DNA of 64,000 nt from Macrolepiota albuminosa (Eukaryota; Basidiomycota; Agaricomycetes; Agaricales; Agaricaceae), in assembly GCA_027475525.1 (NCBI GenBank), contig JAMWFC010000062.1, forward strand, positions 186,001 to 250,000, given 5' to 3'. The position numbers and the translations under genes were made by a program. The notes below the pieces were generated by a model, which did no database searches, was not told the origin of the DNA, and was given only the letters and a program-made list of their open reading frames with translations. This document shows, piece after piece, positions 22,476 through 33,065 of the stretch. Each line of letters opens with the position of its first letter. The first letter of the stretch is position 1.

Positions 22476-22877
22476 CGAGGATGCGCGGGATTCTCCCGTT
22501 TTTAGGCTTCGAATAGCCGTAACTGTGGCCTGGAATGAAGGTTCCTCCTGTCTAGTAACCAAGACACTGCTGCTCCAAAGCGCAGTACGATGAACACCTG
22601 GTGTCTGTTCTGTTTCTGCAAAGGATGCGTTGCACCCAAACCAAGAGACAAGAACGAACGATGGAAGGTTCCTCTACTCCAACGGGTATAAATATCTTGC
22701 ATGGACTCACAAGCGAGCGTGCATAACGGGACAGGAAGGGTCAACGTTGAAGTTGACAGCCTGTATGCACACTAACGTCCCCGACCAGGCATATAATCGC
22801 GCGAAGGAGACAATGTGCCGCAGTATTTCTCACTGACAGTCATGGACATATTTTTGGGGTCTTGAGCTGCGCCACAC

Positions 22878-23031
22878 ACGAAACAGAGAAGAGATCAGAA
22901 GTATGATGAGTGTTCCGCGGTTGTTTAACATTGCCATTGGTATTTCCGGAGATTACGAAACAGAGAAGAGATCAGAAGTATGATGAGTGTTCCGCGGTTG
23001 TTTAACATTGCCATTGGTATTTCCGGAGATT
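22878..23031. repeat. 77-bp perfect tandem duplication (probable assembly artefact)
   Basis: Copies start at 22878 and 22955. Confidence 0.92.
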
Positions 23032-23155
23032 CAGAGGCACGTGATCTCATAAATAAGAAACTGAAATGTATAGAACACGTCGAACGTCCAATATCCTCTT
23101 TAGTTAAAGTAACAAATGAATTAAAATGCCGTACGCGTTTCCTGCTTTTTCGAAG

Positions 23156-23309
23156 CCGAAGCAAGGGGAACAGTCGAAAATCATTTGAGTGTCCCGTTCT
23201 GTCGGCAATCACCGCCGCAGCCAACCACGTGTCCGAAGCAAGGGGAACAGTCGAAAATCATTTGAGTGTCCCGTTCTGTCGGCAATCACCGCCGCAGCCA
23301 ACCACGTGT
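23156..23309. repeat. 77-bp perfect tandem duplication (probable assembly artefact)
   Basis: Copies start at 23156 and 23233. Confidence 0.92.
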
Positions 23310-23668
23310 CAGACATACTTAATCTCAATCTTGAACGACAAAATCCCAGTCCACGAGTACAAACGTTTCTTTCCCCCGGGATCGATTCAAACCATATCAG
23401 GATACTACTGGAAGCCTTTAAGAAGACCCTCGAAAGGCCAGCAAAATTGATACGAAGGGACAAAAGGAAGCACAGAATTTCGAGAAGAGAAAGGAATACA
23501 GGATGCTAGTAATGATGGTTCTGCATAGGGTAAGCAGCAGATGTAACAACTCTTTAAAAACGACAGTAGCCGAATCCTCGATTTATTGCAAGATCAATCC
23601 CTTCGACGAACCTGCACGCTAGCGGCTGAGCTCTTCAACGTGACCCGATACCTTTGTTTGTGGAGACG

Positions 23669-25370
23669 ATGCTACTGCGCCCACAGTACCTTTTCCCATT
23701 ACTTTTTGCTCTCTTGGCTCGTGGTCTTCCCCGTGATGCCTGTACCGCCTTAGGATCAGGACTGAAACTGGATAATACGACGATTATCTCTGCATCGCGT
23801 GTCTCTGGTCCAGTGAATATCACATCCATGGGTGTATGTGAAGAAAACTCTCAAGCTCTTGTTTCATCCCCGATTTGTCGCGTTCAATTTGTCATAAATA
23901 CAACTTCAACGTCGGCCGTGTATGCAGAAGCATGGTTACCAGATACTTGGTACGGACGATATCTTACCGTTGGAAATGGTGGCCTCGGAGGATGTAAATA
24001 TCTCCTATCTCTTCTCTGTCGACTGCGACGTTTATGCAACCCTAGGTATCGATTATTATAACTTGGATTACGGAGCCTCACTTCACTTTGCAACAATCGG
24101 CTCCAACAATGGACACGACGGTACGCCATACGAAGGCCAAGCATTCTTAAACAACCCTGAAGTCATCAACGACTTCGCTTTTCGTGCAATTCACGTCCAA
24201 ACAGTAATTGGCAAGCAGATAGTCGAAGCATATTACGGATCTCCCCACCAAAAGTCTTACTATCTTGGATGTTCCACCGGTGGTCGACAAGGAACACAGG
24301 CAGCGCTGAAGTATCCTGAAGATTTCGATGGCATCGTAGCTGGTGCTCCGCCGACCGATTGGAACCATCTCCTTGGTTTGGGTGTGATGTTGTGGCGTTA
24401 TGTCGGTGCAAGCACGAGTCCAAGCTTTATCCCTCCCGCTCTCTTGGAAGTCGTTGCAACGGAGGTCCTCAAACAGTGCGACGCACTCGATGGCTTGAAA
24501 GACGGAATTATTACGGAGCCTGACGCCTGCGATTTCCGTCCTGAAGCCCTCCTGTGCAGTGGGGGAAATACAACTGCTTGTCTTTCGAGTGTTCAAGTAG
24601 AAACTTTGCGCAAGTTCTACCAGCCTCTCTTTGGTACAGAGGGACAGCTATTATACCCTCGTCCTGATCCTGGTTGCGAAGCTGACCCTAATAGCCAGGC
24701 AGTCCTGAGTGGAACAGTCTATCCTCTTTCCAGTGTCTGTATCTTTACAGAATCATGATTTCTATCACTTATTAAGTGGCTAGGAATGGTTCCGAAACAC
24801 TATCTTCAACGATTCAAGTTACGACTTCAGCAACTTTTCCCTTGTAGATATAGCCCTCGCAGACAGCATCAACCCTGGCGGAATATCAACTTTTGATGGT
24901 GACTTCTCTAGCTTCAGGGACAGAGGTGGTAAATTCCTCACGTACCACGGCCGGCAGGATGGGGTACGTGTAATAACATGATTTATATGCGTTTTTTAAT
25001 ACTCGATTGACTTTGTCATTTGAAGCTCATTCCATCGGGCAACTCCAAACGATTCTATAATCTTATCTCACGAACCTTAAACATGACCTCCCTTGATTCA
25101 TTCTACCGCCTCTTCCTCATTCCCGGAATGTATCACTGCATTAACGGACCTGGTGCCAGTATTTTTGGTCAACTGTCCATTGCGTCGAACGTGGTGAATG
25201 CTTCTACGCACAATGTGTTGCTCGCTATGGTAGATTGGGTCGAGGGAGACGTGTCTCCGGACAACGTGATTGGAATATCTCTCCAAGGGGAACAACGGCT
25301 TCATTGTCGATATCCGCAGAAGAGTGTTTGGAATGGGGAGTCATGGATATGTCAAGATTATAATGTGTAG
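23669..25370 (+). CDS. Tannase/feruloyl esterase family protein, intact copy (512 aa, 4 exons)
   Basis: Secreted serine esterase that would release gallate or hydroxycinnamate esters from plant polymers. Exons are 23669-23993, 24046-24734, 24784-24963 and 25026-25370, exactly 513 codons, the usual length for this family. A signal peptide (MLLRPQYLFPLLFALLARG) precedes paired Cys residues. Domain landmarks are VGNGGLGGCIDY (oxyanion region), the nucleophile motif GCSTGGRQG at about residue 195, GIVAGAPPTDW, LDGLKDGIITEPDAC (calcium-binding loop), KFLTYHGRQDG (acidic residue) and PGMYHC with the catalytic His. The CS..HC pair of Cys that links Ser and His motifs in this family is present. The start was set at the ATG before the signal peptide. 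It is divergent from glycoprotein copy 2. Substrate preference cannot be read from sequence. Confidence 0.93.
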
Positions 25371-25440
25371 TCTGTTCATCAAGTGAGGAGAGCGTTTAGC
25401 TACCTTTTAACTCGTTATTGCACCACGTCGCGAATATATG

Positions 25441-26085
25441 CTAAAAATTAGCCTGTCGACAATACAACAAAAGTCCCAATGTCCGAGAATTGCCCGAGGA
25501 ATACCGGAAATTTGAGGTTCTAGAAGACAAAAGCATCAAGGACTGCGTAGAAACCAAGTACAACCGGCGAGACACATTCCGGTCGCATTTGTCTTTTGCG
25601 ATGATGCTCCTGTGGCCACTGATGAAGGCACAAGAGTAGTTGTAATTTAAGGTGATTCTACTCAAATGAGCCTGTTGCACTGCGAAAATTGGCCGAAAAC
25701 TCTTCTAATAAAAGAATCATTGTATCTTGATTCTATTTACACTAAACTCAGACCAATGGCAGAAGGAAAAATTATGATTTTATTTTTTCATTTTATCGTC
25801 ATTGGTCTTGAATAAAATCCACTGTGATATCATGTTAGAATTGGCAATCACGGCATACTCTTGCTATAATTGATCTCTTCATCGAGGAGATGATAGCACT
25901 CGTCACGCTAGGGCCTCTGAGATTGTCGCTGCTACTGCTCACGATGTTCGAGCTTGCTATCGTTGTTTTAGTGACCGGAACCTTGCCAAAGAATTTGAAG
26001 AACTTTTAGATCTAGGGCTGACGCTTTCAGTAAAAAGCGCAGCGCTGATAATTCAAAAGCGATATATATGATGTCGCTGAAGCTC
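25441..26085 (-). pseudogene. Relic of a glycoprotein ('macrofage activating glycoprotein'-like) 3' end
   Basis: Aligns by eye to 30440-30990, the C-terminal part of glycoprotein copy 3. Shared blocks include 'gaaccaag..cgaacggcgagacac'-like sequence, 'gatgctcct..ggccactgatgaag', 'acgctagggcc' and 'aaaagcgcagcgct'. No frame is open across it. A block of about 190 bp with no match in copy 3 interrupts it at about 25684-25875. The 5' two thirds of the gene are missing. It sits downstream of the intact tannase just as copy 3 sits downstream of the broken tannase. Confidence 0.75.
25684..25875. repeat. AT-rich insertion of about 190 bp in the glycoprotein relic
   Basis: Present in the relic and absent from glycoprotein copy 3 at the same point. 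It contains an inverted pair, 'agaccaatg' near 25751 and 'cattggtct' near 25801. Size and hairpin suggest a small non-autonomous element, but I could not identify terminal repeats or a target duplication. Confidence 0.3.
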
Positions 26086-26103
26086 TTGGTGACAGCTTTG
26101 AAT

Positions 26104-26912
26104 TCAACGCCGCGTAAGATTTTCTTCCAGAGGTGGGTGATTGTGAAGGTACTTAAGAGGTAAGGGAAAGTGTGTCTCGGAATTTGGAGAGAATGTAGCC
26201 CCAGAAGTAGAAAATATTGGCAACCTGGAAGGTAATGGAGCTGCGGAAGTAGAAGGTATTGTAGGCCCAGAGACAGGGTGGGCGTCAAAATGATTGATTC
26301 CTTGTAAAAGAGAATCAACGGTAGGAATAGGAATGGAAGGAACATTTTGTGTAGGAAAACTCTGGGGAATATTGGTTGCAATGGAGGGGCAGGAGGGTGT
26401 CTGAGGAAGAGTGACTATGGAAGGCGATACCGGCAGTGTTCGAACTGGGGAAAACATCATCGTTCGGATAGGCTGGGATATCCTGAGGAGAATAGTGGAG
26501 GAAAGGCGTAAAGTCTGCGGGACCGACAACAAGGTCCGAGGAGCAGAGATGTGGAAATTCCGTTGATCGCCAACTTCACAAGGGGCAACAGGCAGGAGAT
26601 CCGCCCGAACGTGTTGGCTCGGACCAGGAAAGGCATCAGGGTGAGTAATCGAAGCCGAACCGGTAGTATATGCATCAGAACACAACGGTATGGCACTTTC
26701 GCGCTCAGGGTCGTCTCCAGATACGGTCTCAGAGTGCTAATGGAGGTCGCCTTGTTCATTCGCCGTAAAGAACGACTGATGATCAGCGATTTCCTCGCCA
26801 GGAACGGCAGAGGAAGGAAACCGAGATCTCGTACGAGGTCATCCGCCCCCCGGCCACAGCGGGCAAGGCATCCGATGAACCAGGAGAAATCATGAAGGAA
26901 ACACGAAGTCAA
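26104..26912 (-). pseudogene. Ser/Pro-rich coding remnant with frame breaks
   Basis: The minus strand shows Ser/Pro/Thr-rich text that continues across frames (for example CSDAYTTGSASITHPDAFPG at about 26685, then SPSIVTLPQTPSCPSIATNI). The frame upstream needs at least one shift and contains a stop. No domain is recognised. It could be the disordered part of a regulatory protein that has decayed, or a gene whose introns I failed to place. Confidence 0.3.
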
Positions 26913-28088
26913 AGTTATTCGAAATCTCTAACACGTACAGTAGAGATGTATCAAGGAGCGTGACTGTGACACTCATCCCAAAACGTGTCTCGCATTCCTT
27001 CCGTTCCTCCTCCCTGCAAACTTACAAAGGAGTGACTCAAACTACTGTACACGTGCTTCCCGCTTGTTTGACAAACAGAAACTCGTTTTGTAAAGCGTGA
27101 TTTGGTAGGATCTGGGAAGTTCCTCCTAATACTTGTCCGGAATATCCCCAAATTTTACCTAAATGCTCAATCTTTCATGCCTCAAATATGCAATAACGGA
27201 CAACGTATGGCCAAAAAAAACTTTTATATCTTTTTTTTGCGTGAGTAACGTATGCTGAACTAACATAAAATAGGTATGTACTGAAACTATTTAGATGACT
27301 TTCCATCTGGACTCAAATCTCTAGAGTATTCCAGTCGAATCATCCAGTGCTTTGGCTCGTGAAAGAGCACCACGGAATGGAGTTTATAGCCAACATCAAT
27401 TCTCCAGAGATCCTAACCATATCGACTGAACGGCCCAGTGTGGCCAGTACTTGAAGCTTTGCATTCATGGCATCAATCGTTGACGTGCAGATTGTCTTGC
27501 TTGCTTCCATGAGGAAAGTTGGAGTCGCCCTACAGAATTTTAAGGTTGCAAACTTCCTTCGATTTTGCCTCGTTTTGCATGACGGGAGGTATCGAGATGA
27601 CTCCAGTTACTAAGCTCCAACGATATAAATTTCTGACCTATCAAGCATGTACAACTTCGATGCGTAAGTTTAACAATTTTATGGCTGCAATGGAAGACTC
27701 AAATGGATTTAATAAGACCTACAGCGTTCAGAATCTTGTTCAGGAAACGTTTAAAGTTTTAGCCTGCCTTTTTAATTTAAATCTGCAACTTTTGGACTTA
27801 GACTTGACAAAATTTCTCCTTGAGATCCGCTTTGCGGATAAGGAACAGGGGGAGCCTCTCTGGTTTTTAACTCGGTCGACAAGCGGAGCCTTATCCATCA
27901 GGTAGAGCCCTCTCATAGTTTGTGACCCACCGACTCCCCGTCAACTCTGGAGCCTGCGCCGAGGGCCATACCCAGTGCTTGATCTAACACTCCCATCGAC
28001 CTGACATCACCTTGCATACACCGCGAAACGACAGCACTCCCAGGGCATGGATACTACCTAAGCAGGCTACAAAGTTTGACCTTCATCT
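26913..28088. other. Intergenic spacer between the two duplicated units
   Basis: No supported gene; a 128-codon frame at 27519-27905 has no recognisable motif. Confidence 0.35.
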
Positions 28089-28809
28089 TGGTATCGATTC
28101 AAACCATATCAGGCTACTACTGGAAGCCTTCGAGAAGGACTTTGTAAGGACAGGAAAAGTTACACCAGGGAGCAAACAGCCGCAAAGAATTTTGAGAAGA
28201 TAGGAGTACTGGACGCTGGTCGTGATGAATCTGCATGGGGAAAGTAGCAAACTATTAAAAGAAGGCAGTAAGATCCATGAAGTTCTTTATATATCGGAAG
28301 ATCCTTCACTTCCCATACACTTGCACACCAGCAGTCAAGCATTGGTTTGAACGAGGTGACAATGCTATTTCGTTCACACCACCTTTTCCCACTTTTTGCT
28401 CTCTTGGCTCGTGGCCTTCCTCGTGATGCCTGTACCGCCCTAGGATCAGGACTGAAACTGGAGAACACAACGATTATCTCTGCATCGCATGTCTCTGGTC
28501 CAGTGAACATCACGTCCATGGGTGTATGTCAAAAACACTCTCAGGCTCTTGTTTCATCCCCGATTTGTCGCGTTCAATTTGTCATAAATACAACTTCAAC
28601 GTCGGCCGTGTATGCAGAAGCATGGTTACCAGATACTTGGTACAGACGATATCTTACCGTTGGCAACGGTGGCCTCGGAGGATGTAAATATCTCCTTTCC
28701 CTCCTCTGTTGACGGCGACGTTTTACACAACCCTAGGTATTGATTATAGGAACTTGGATTACGGAGCCTCACTTCATTTTGCAACAATCGGCTCGAACGA
28801 CGGGCACGA

Positions 28810-28963
28810 TGCTATAGAATTGGATGGTCGAGCATTCCTAAACAACCCTGAAGTCATCAACGACTTCGCTTTTCGCGCAATTCACGTGCTATAGAATTGG
28901 ATGGTCGAGCATTCCTAAACAACCCTGAAGTCATCAACGACTTCGCTTTTCGCGCAATTCACG
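28810..28963. repeat. 77-bp perfect tandem duplication (probable assembly artefact)
   Basis: Inside exon 2 of the decayed tannase; the intact paralogue has a single copy here. Confidence 0.93.
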
Positions 28964-29245
28964 TCCAAACAGTAATTGGCAAGCAGATAGTCGAAGCTTA
29001 TTACAGATCTCCCCACCAAAAGTCTTACTATCTTGGATGCTCTACTGGTGGTCGACAGGGAACACAGGCAGCGTTGAAGTATCCTGAAGATTTTGACGGC
29101 ATTGTAGCTGGTGCTCCAGCGACAGATTGGAACCATCTCCTTGGTTTGGGTGCGATGTTGGGGCGTTATCTTGGCGTGCCGCACACCTCGACGAGTCCAA
29201 GCTTCATCCCTTTAGATCTCTTGGAAGTCATTCAAACGGAGATCT

Positions 29246-29399
29246 TTGAGCAGTGCGACGAACTCGATGGCGTGAAAGACGGGATTATTACCGAGCCTGA
29301 CGCCTGCGATTTCCGCCCTGAATTGAGCAGTGCGACGAACTCGATGGCGTGAAAGACGGGATTATTACCGAGCCTGACGCCTGCGATTTCCGCCCTGAA
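29246..29399. repeat. 77-bp perfect tandem duplication (probable assembly artefact)
   Basis: Second duplication inside exon 2 of the decayed tannase; single copy in the paralogue at 23669. Confidence 0.93.
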
Positions 29400-30501
29400 G
29401 CCCTCCTGTGCAGTGGGGAACTACAATGATTGTCTTTCAAGTGTTCAAGTGGAAACTTTGCGCAAGATATATCAGCCTCTCTTTGGTACGGAGGGACAGC
29501 TATTATACCCTCGTCCCGATCCTGGAAGCGACACCTACATCTTGGTCTTTGTATCCCTGTTTGGAATGATCAATCCGCTTTCCAGTGTCCGTATGTTTAA
29601 TCAGATTCATAATGTTTATTACTTATTAAGTGGCTAGGCTGGTTCCGATATGCTATATTCAATGATCAAGTTATGACTTCAGCAACTTTTCCTCGCGGAT
29701 ATAGCCCTCGCAACAGCATAACCCTGGCGGAATCTCAACTTTTGATGGTGACTTATCTAGGTTCAGGGACAGAGGCGGTAAATTCCTCACATACCATGGC
29801 CGGCAGGATGGGGTACGCGTAACAACATATTTTGATGAACCGCTCGATTGACTTTGACTTTGTCATCGAAGGTCATTCCATCGGGCAACTCCAAGCGATT
29901 CTACAATCTTATCTCCCGAACCTTAAACATGCCCTCCCTCGATTCGTTCTACCGCCTCTTCCTCATTCCCGGAATGTCTCACTGCATGAATGGAATTGGT
30001 GCCAGTAATTTTGGTCAAATGTACACAGAATCCAACGTGGTGAATGATTCAACACACAATGTGTTGCTCGCTATGGTAGATTGGGTCGAGGGGGACGTGC
30101 CTCCGGACAATGTGATTGGAATATCTCAAAAGGGGGAGGAACGGGTACATTGTCGATATCCGCAGAAGAGTGTTTGGAATGGGGAGTCGTGGATATGCCA
30201 AGCTGATAGTGTGTAGTTTGTCTATAAGTCGGTGAGCTACTTTGTAACTCGTTATCGTGCCACGTCGTAAATATATTTGGAAAAATAAGCCTGTCGACAA
30301 TATATTAAGTGAAGAGTAACACAGAGTTGAAGAGTAACATGGAATAGTCCAAATGTCCGAGAGAATAAAGAAATGTCCGAGAAATCCCGTCTACAAACAA
30401 ATTCTGCCGACAATAGATTAACTGAAGAGTAATGTAAATTAGTCCCAAAGTCCGAGATGATCAAGAGTTATCGGAGTAATACTGAAGATTCGATAGAGAT
30501 C

Positions 30502-32079
30502 CTACAAGACGAAAGCACCAAGAACCGCATATAAACCAAGCGCGAACGGCGAGACACCTTCCACACCCCACTGGGCAGCATTCGTCGTTTGCGGGGATGC
30601 TCCTAGGGCCACTGATGAAGTCACAAGAGCAGTCGTTGTAATCACAGGTGGACTAGTGATTGTACTCGGCGGCGAGACTGTTGCTGTCATCGTGGAGGAG
30701 ACGACACTGGAAGTCTCGGGGACGACAATGGTAGTCACGCTAGGGCCACCGAAATTTTCGCTGCCACTAGAAGCGCTAGAAGCACGACTGCTACTACCGG
30801 CCGAGTCAGTCACGATGCTCGAACTTGCTGTCGTAGTTGTAGTGGCCGAAACTCTGCCCTGTGAAGAACTTGAAGAACTTCCAGATCCAGGGCTCACGCT
30901 TCCGGCGAAAAGCGCAGCGCTCTGAAATTGCACACAATCGGAGCTAGCCGGGACACGAGCGACATAGGGTATACTCGTGATGTCGCCGAGGCTCTCTGGA
31001 GGCTGAGTGTATGTCTGTACCTAGCCGGGACACGAGCGACATAGGGTATACTCGTGATGTCGCCGAGGCTCTCTGGAGGCTGAGTGTATGTCTGTACTTT
31101 GCCTTGGGCGTCTGTGAAAATTCCAGGGAAGTCTTGATTGTCACCCTTGCATGATTCGAAGACACCGTCCTTTGCATTCGAGGGGCATTGTATTCGCAGC
31201 CGATGCGATCGTAAATGTGCTGGCAGTAGTTCGCCGCGTTGGGTCGCGAGGGATCGCAAGCTTTAAAGCAGAAGGTATTGGAGCCCATAAAACTGGTTTT
31301 AGAAAAAGTGAGAACGTATACTTGGTGCTCAAACAAATTTGCGTACTTGTGCCACTCAATGACCTGCACATACTTATTCTTATTGCTCGTGTAGGCAGTT
31401 GAATAAACTAGACCACCAAGAGGGTTTCCACGCTGAAAATCGTTTTTTCAGCGTATGGGTATGGTGGTTGTTTACCAAATTGAACATACGAGGTCGGCAC
31501 CATGTGGATCCATCTCTCCTCCCGAGTCACCGGCAGCAATGTTAATCTTGGTTTGATCGATGAAGCCAACAACCTGGACATAATCGGGCGTCTTGGTGAA
31601 TTGAACCCCTGTTATAGCGCCTGATGGAATGACGCGTGTTCCACGACCGGGTTTTGTGCACCATGCAACCATTTCGCCTTCGACGTCGCCGACGGATGAA
31701 TTTGGATTTGGGGGGGCCCACAAGCAAAAGTCTGATCGCATTCATGCCATTGAATAACATGAGATGACAAGAGACAAAGATCGTACCGTCGACAGAGTTC
31801 AGAAATGACGTTTGACAGAGCGATGATTGGCCTTCAGTACTGGCATTACAACGATTAAATCCGATCTGTCCACCGCGCTCTCCGACATCTGTATCAGCTT
31901 TGAATGGCTTGCCATCCACGGTCAGGATGCTGATAGAACCGAGAGGAATGCAGGCTGACCATTCCATCCGGGTAGGAGAAGCGCTTATCAACCAACGGAG
32001 TGAAAGCCGTCGTCAAAGATGCGAAATGGGCAGCGGCGAGCGTGCTTGTTAAGATCAACCTTGTCCCAGTACGAGTCAT
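30502..32079 (-). CDS. 'Macrofage activating glycoprotein'-like GPI-anchored protein, copy 3 (one apparent frameshift)
   Basis: Third member of the family. Exons are 32079-31960, 31907-31787, 31731-31490, 31432-31347 and 31292-30502. The signal peptide (MTRTGTRLILTSTLAAAHFA) and core motifs are present: GEMVAWCTKPGRGTR, TPDYVQVVGFIDQT, DPHGADL, QVIEWHKF-type, CFKACDPSRPNAA, GDNQDFPGIFTD and YTQPPESLGDITS. The C-terminus is a long Ser/Thr stalk (about 130 residues) with a hydrophobic end (FALGLYAVLGAFVL), again a GPI layout. Exon 5 has a 1-bp deletion in a G run at about 31181-31184 (after CEYNAP) and a 77-bp duplication at 30944-31097. Collapsing the duplication restores its local frame; the 1-bp loss may be a read error or a real mutation. 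Intron 1 uses a weak gtcagc donor. Confidence 0.75.
30944..31097. repeat. 77-bp perfect tandem duplication (probable assembly artefact)
   Basis: Inside exon 5 of glycoprotein copy 3; copies 1 and 2 have a single copy of this segment. Confidence 0.93.
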
Positions 32080-33065
32080 CTTTAAGAAAGCACAAATGCC
32101 GTTAGAAGGGCAAAAAGATGGGTAAGAGGGAACTGGCTAGCTCCATGAGACATTTAGAATATAAACGATGCAATTTTGTAGCTACGGCACGGAATGCCCG
32201 TGCATGGATCCGAGAGTTAGGTCCGGTGACTGCTTTGTCAAAGGAGACCCTCAAATACATGGGAAACTTAACCGATCATCTGGGACCATGCATAATTGAA
32301 AGAGTTAACTCTGTGTAACAGTTAAGAGCCTTTTCATGCAGGACGTCCATGGAAGAAGAATTGAGCAGTTATGTAGGGCATATATGATCGTCAAGCGCTC
32401 AAGGTCATCCCGATGAGTCACATCAATGATCGATCTGTACAAATTCTGTATCCACGCGGCCGGTTGCTTGGCTCATATGTTTCTCCGGAGAAGCCGGAAC
32501 AAGAGCCGGAGGCTATAGTATTCCCCAAGAGACTTGTGAAAACCCGAACTTAGGAGACGGGATTGTATGGAAAGCAAGACTGGCCAGCTTTGTTTTCGGC
32601 AATATCCTCTGATGGCAGTTGCGGCATTACACGGCATTACACGGCAACTTTCTCAAGACCCCGTGCACTGCAATTTTTGCATCTATATATTTGTGTTCTA
32701 CTGCTCTCGACCAGTGAAAAGCAATGACAGCTTTAGGTCTGGGGGTGATGATATTTGTATCCTATCACTACTAGATACATCATTTTGAGTACGGTAAAAG
32801 AAAAGTATGATTGTCATGTGACCGCAAATCGTATGCCAACGAGTTGCAGCATCTAAAAAAGGCAATTAAAAGCATGATTTTGGCATGACCACATTCACGA
32901 CAATTTGCCGACTTGAATTCTAAGACACACTACTTCATAGTGGGCATAACCTTGAGAAACATAGCTCCTTTCCAAGTTCAATAATCTATGGCTCGTTCAA
33001 ATCAACACAAGCCCTGTCGTATGTAGTAAACCGTTTTTTCTGACTGAAAAATGACTCCGTAAACA
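32080..33065. other. Intergenic, right edge of gene space
   Basis: No supported gene. Position 32569-32598 is the reverse complement of 44302-44331 (about 30 bp), which suggests a shared dispersed repeat fragment. Confidence 0.35.

Larger units (their letters stand above)
22476..23384. other. Intergenic between divergent glycoprotein copy 2 and tannase
   Basis: No gene supported. Holds two 77-bp duplications (22878-23031 and 23156-23309) with a normal stretch between them. Confidence 0.4.
23385..26085. repeat. Segmental duplication, unit A (tannase intact, glycoprotein relic)
   Basis: Homologous to about 28089-31000 (unit B). The match starts upstream of the tannase ('tcgattcaaaccatatcagg' in both), runs through the gene, the intergenic spacer ('cctgtcgacaata' in both) and into the 3' part of a glycoprotein gene, all in the same order and orientation. 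The copies are clearly diverged, so the duplication is not recent. Confidence 0.85.
28362..30216 (+). pseudogene. Tannase/feruloyl esterase family, decayed copy
   Basis: Close paralogue of the gene at 23669. Exon 1 (28362-28683), the first intron and most of exon 2 are well kept, including GCSTGGRQG and GIVAGAPATDW, as is the last exon with PGMSHC. It is broken by real lesions: a 2-bp deletion near 29413 (after the LLCSG motif) that causes an early stop, a diverged or scrambled stretch at about 29525-29590, and several small deletions between 29640 and 29740 in the exon corresponding to 24784-24963. In addition, two 77-bp duplications (28810-28963, 29246-29399) shift the frame; these look like assembly errors. 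Even with them collapsed, the gene is not translatable. Read errors could explain one lesion but hardly all. Confidence 0.85.
28089..31000. repeat. Segmental duplication, unit B (tannase decayed, glycoprotein kept)
   Basis: Counterpart of 23385-26085. Upstream sequence, tannase, spacer and glycoprotein 3' end are in the same order and orientation. The right boundary of homology is near 31000 because the relic in unit A ends there. Confidence 0.85.

Noticed and set aside
28362..30216. Second tannase as a functional gene after correcting only the 77-bp duplications
   Set aside because: A 2-bp deletion, a scrambled stretch and more small deletions remain, so it stays a pseudogene.
20995..32079. 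Secondary-metabolite or polymer-degradation gene cluster
   Set aside because: Only the duplicated tannase could fit; no backbone enzyme, transporter or cluster regulator lies with it, and the repeated genes are better explained by segmental duplication.
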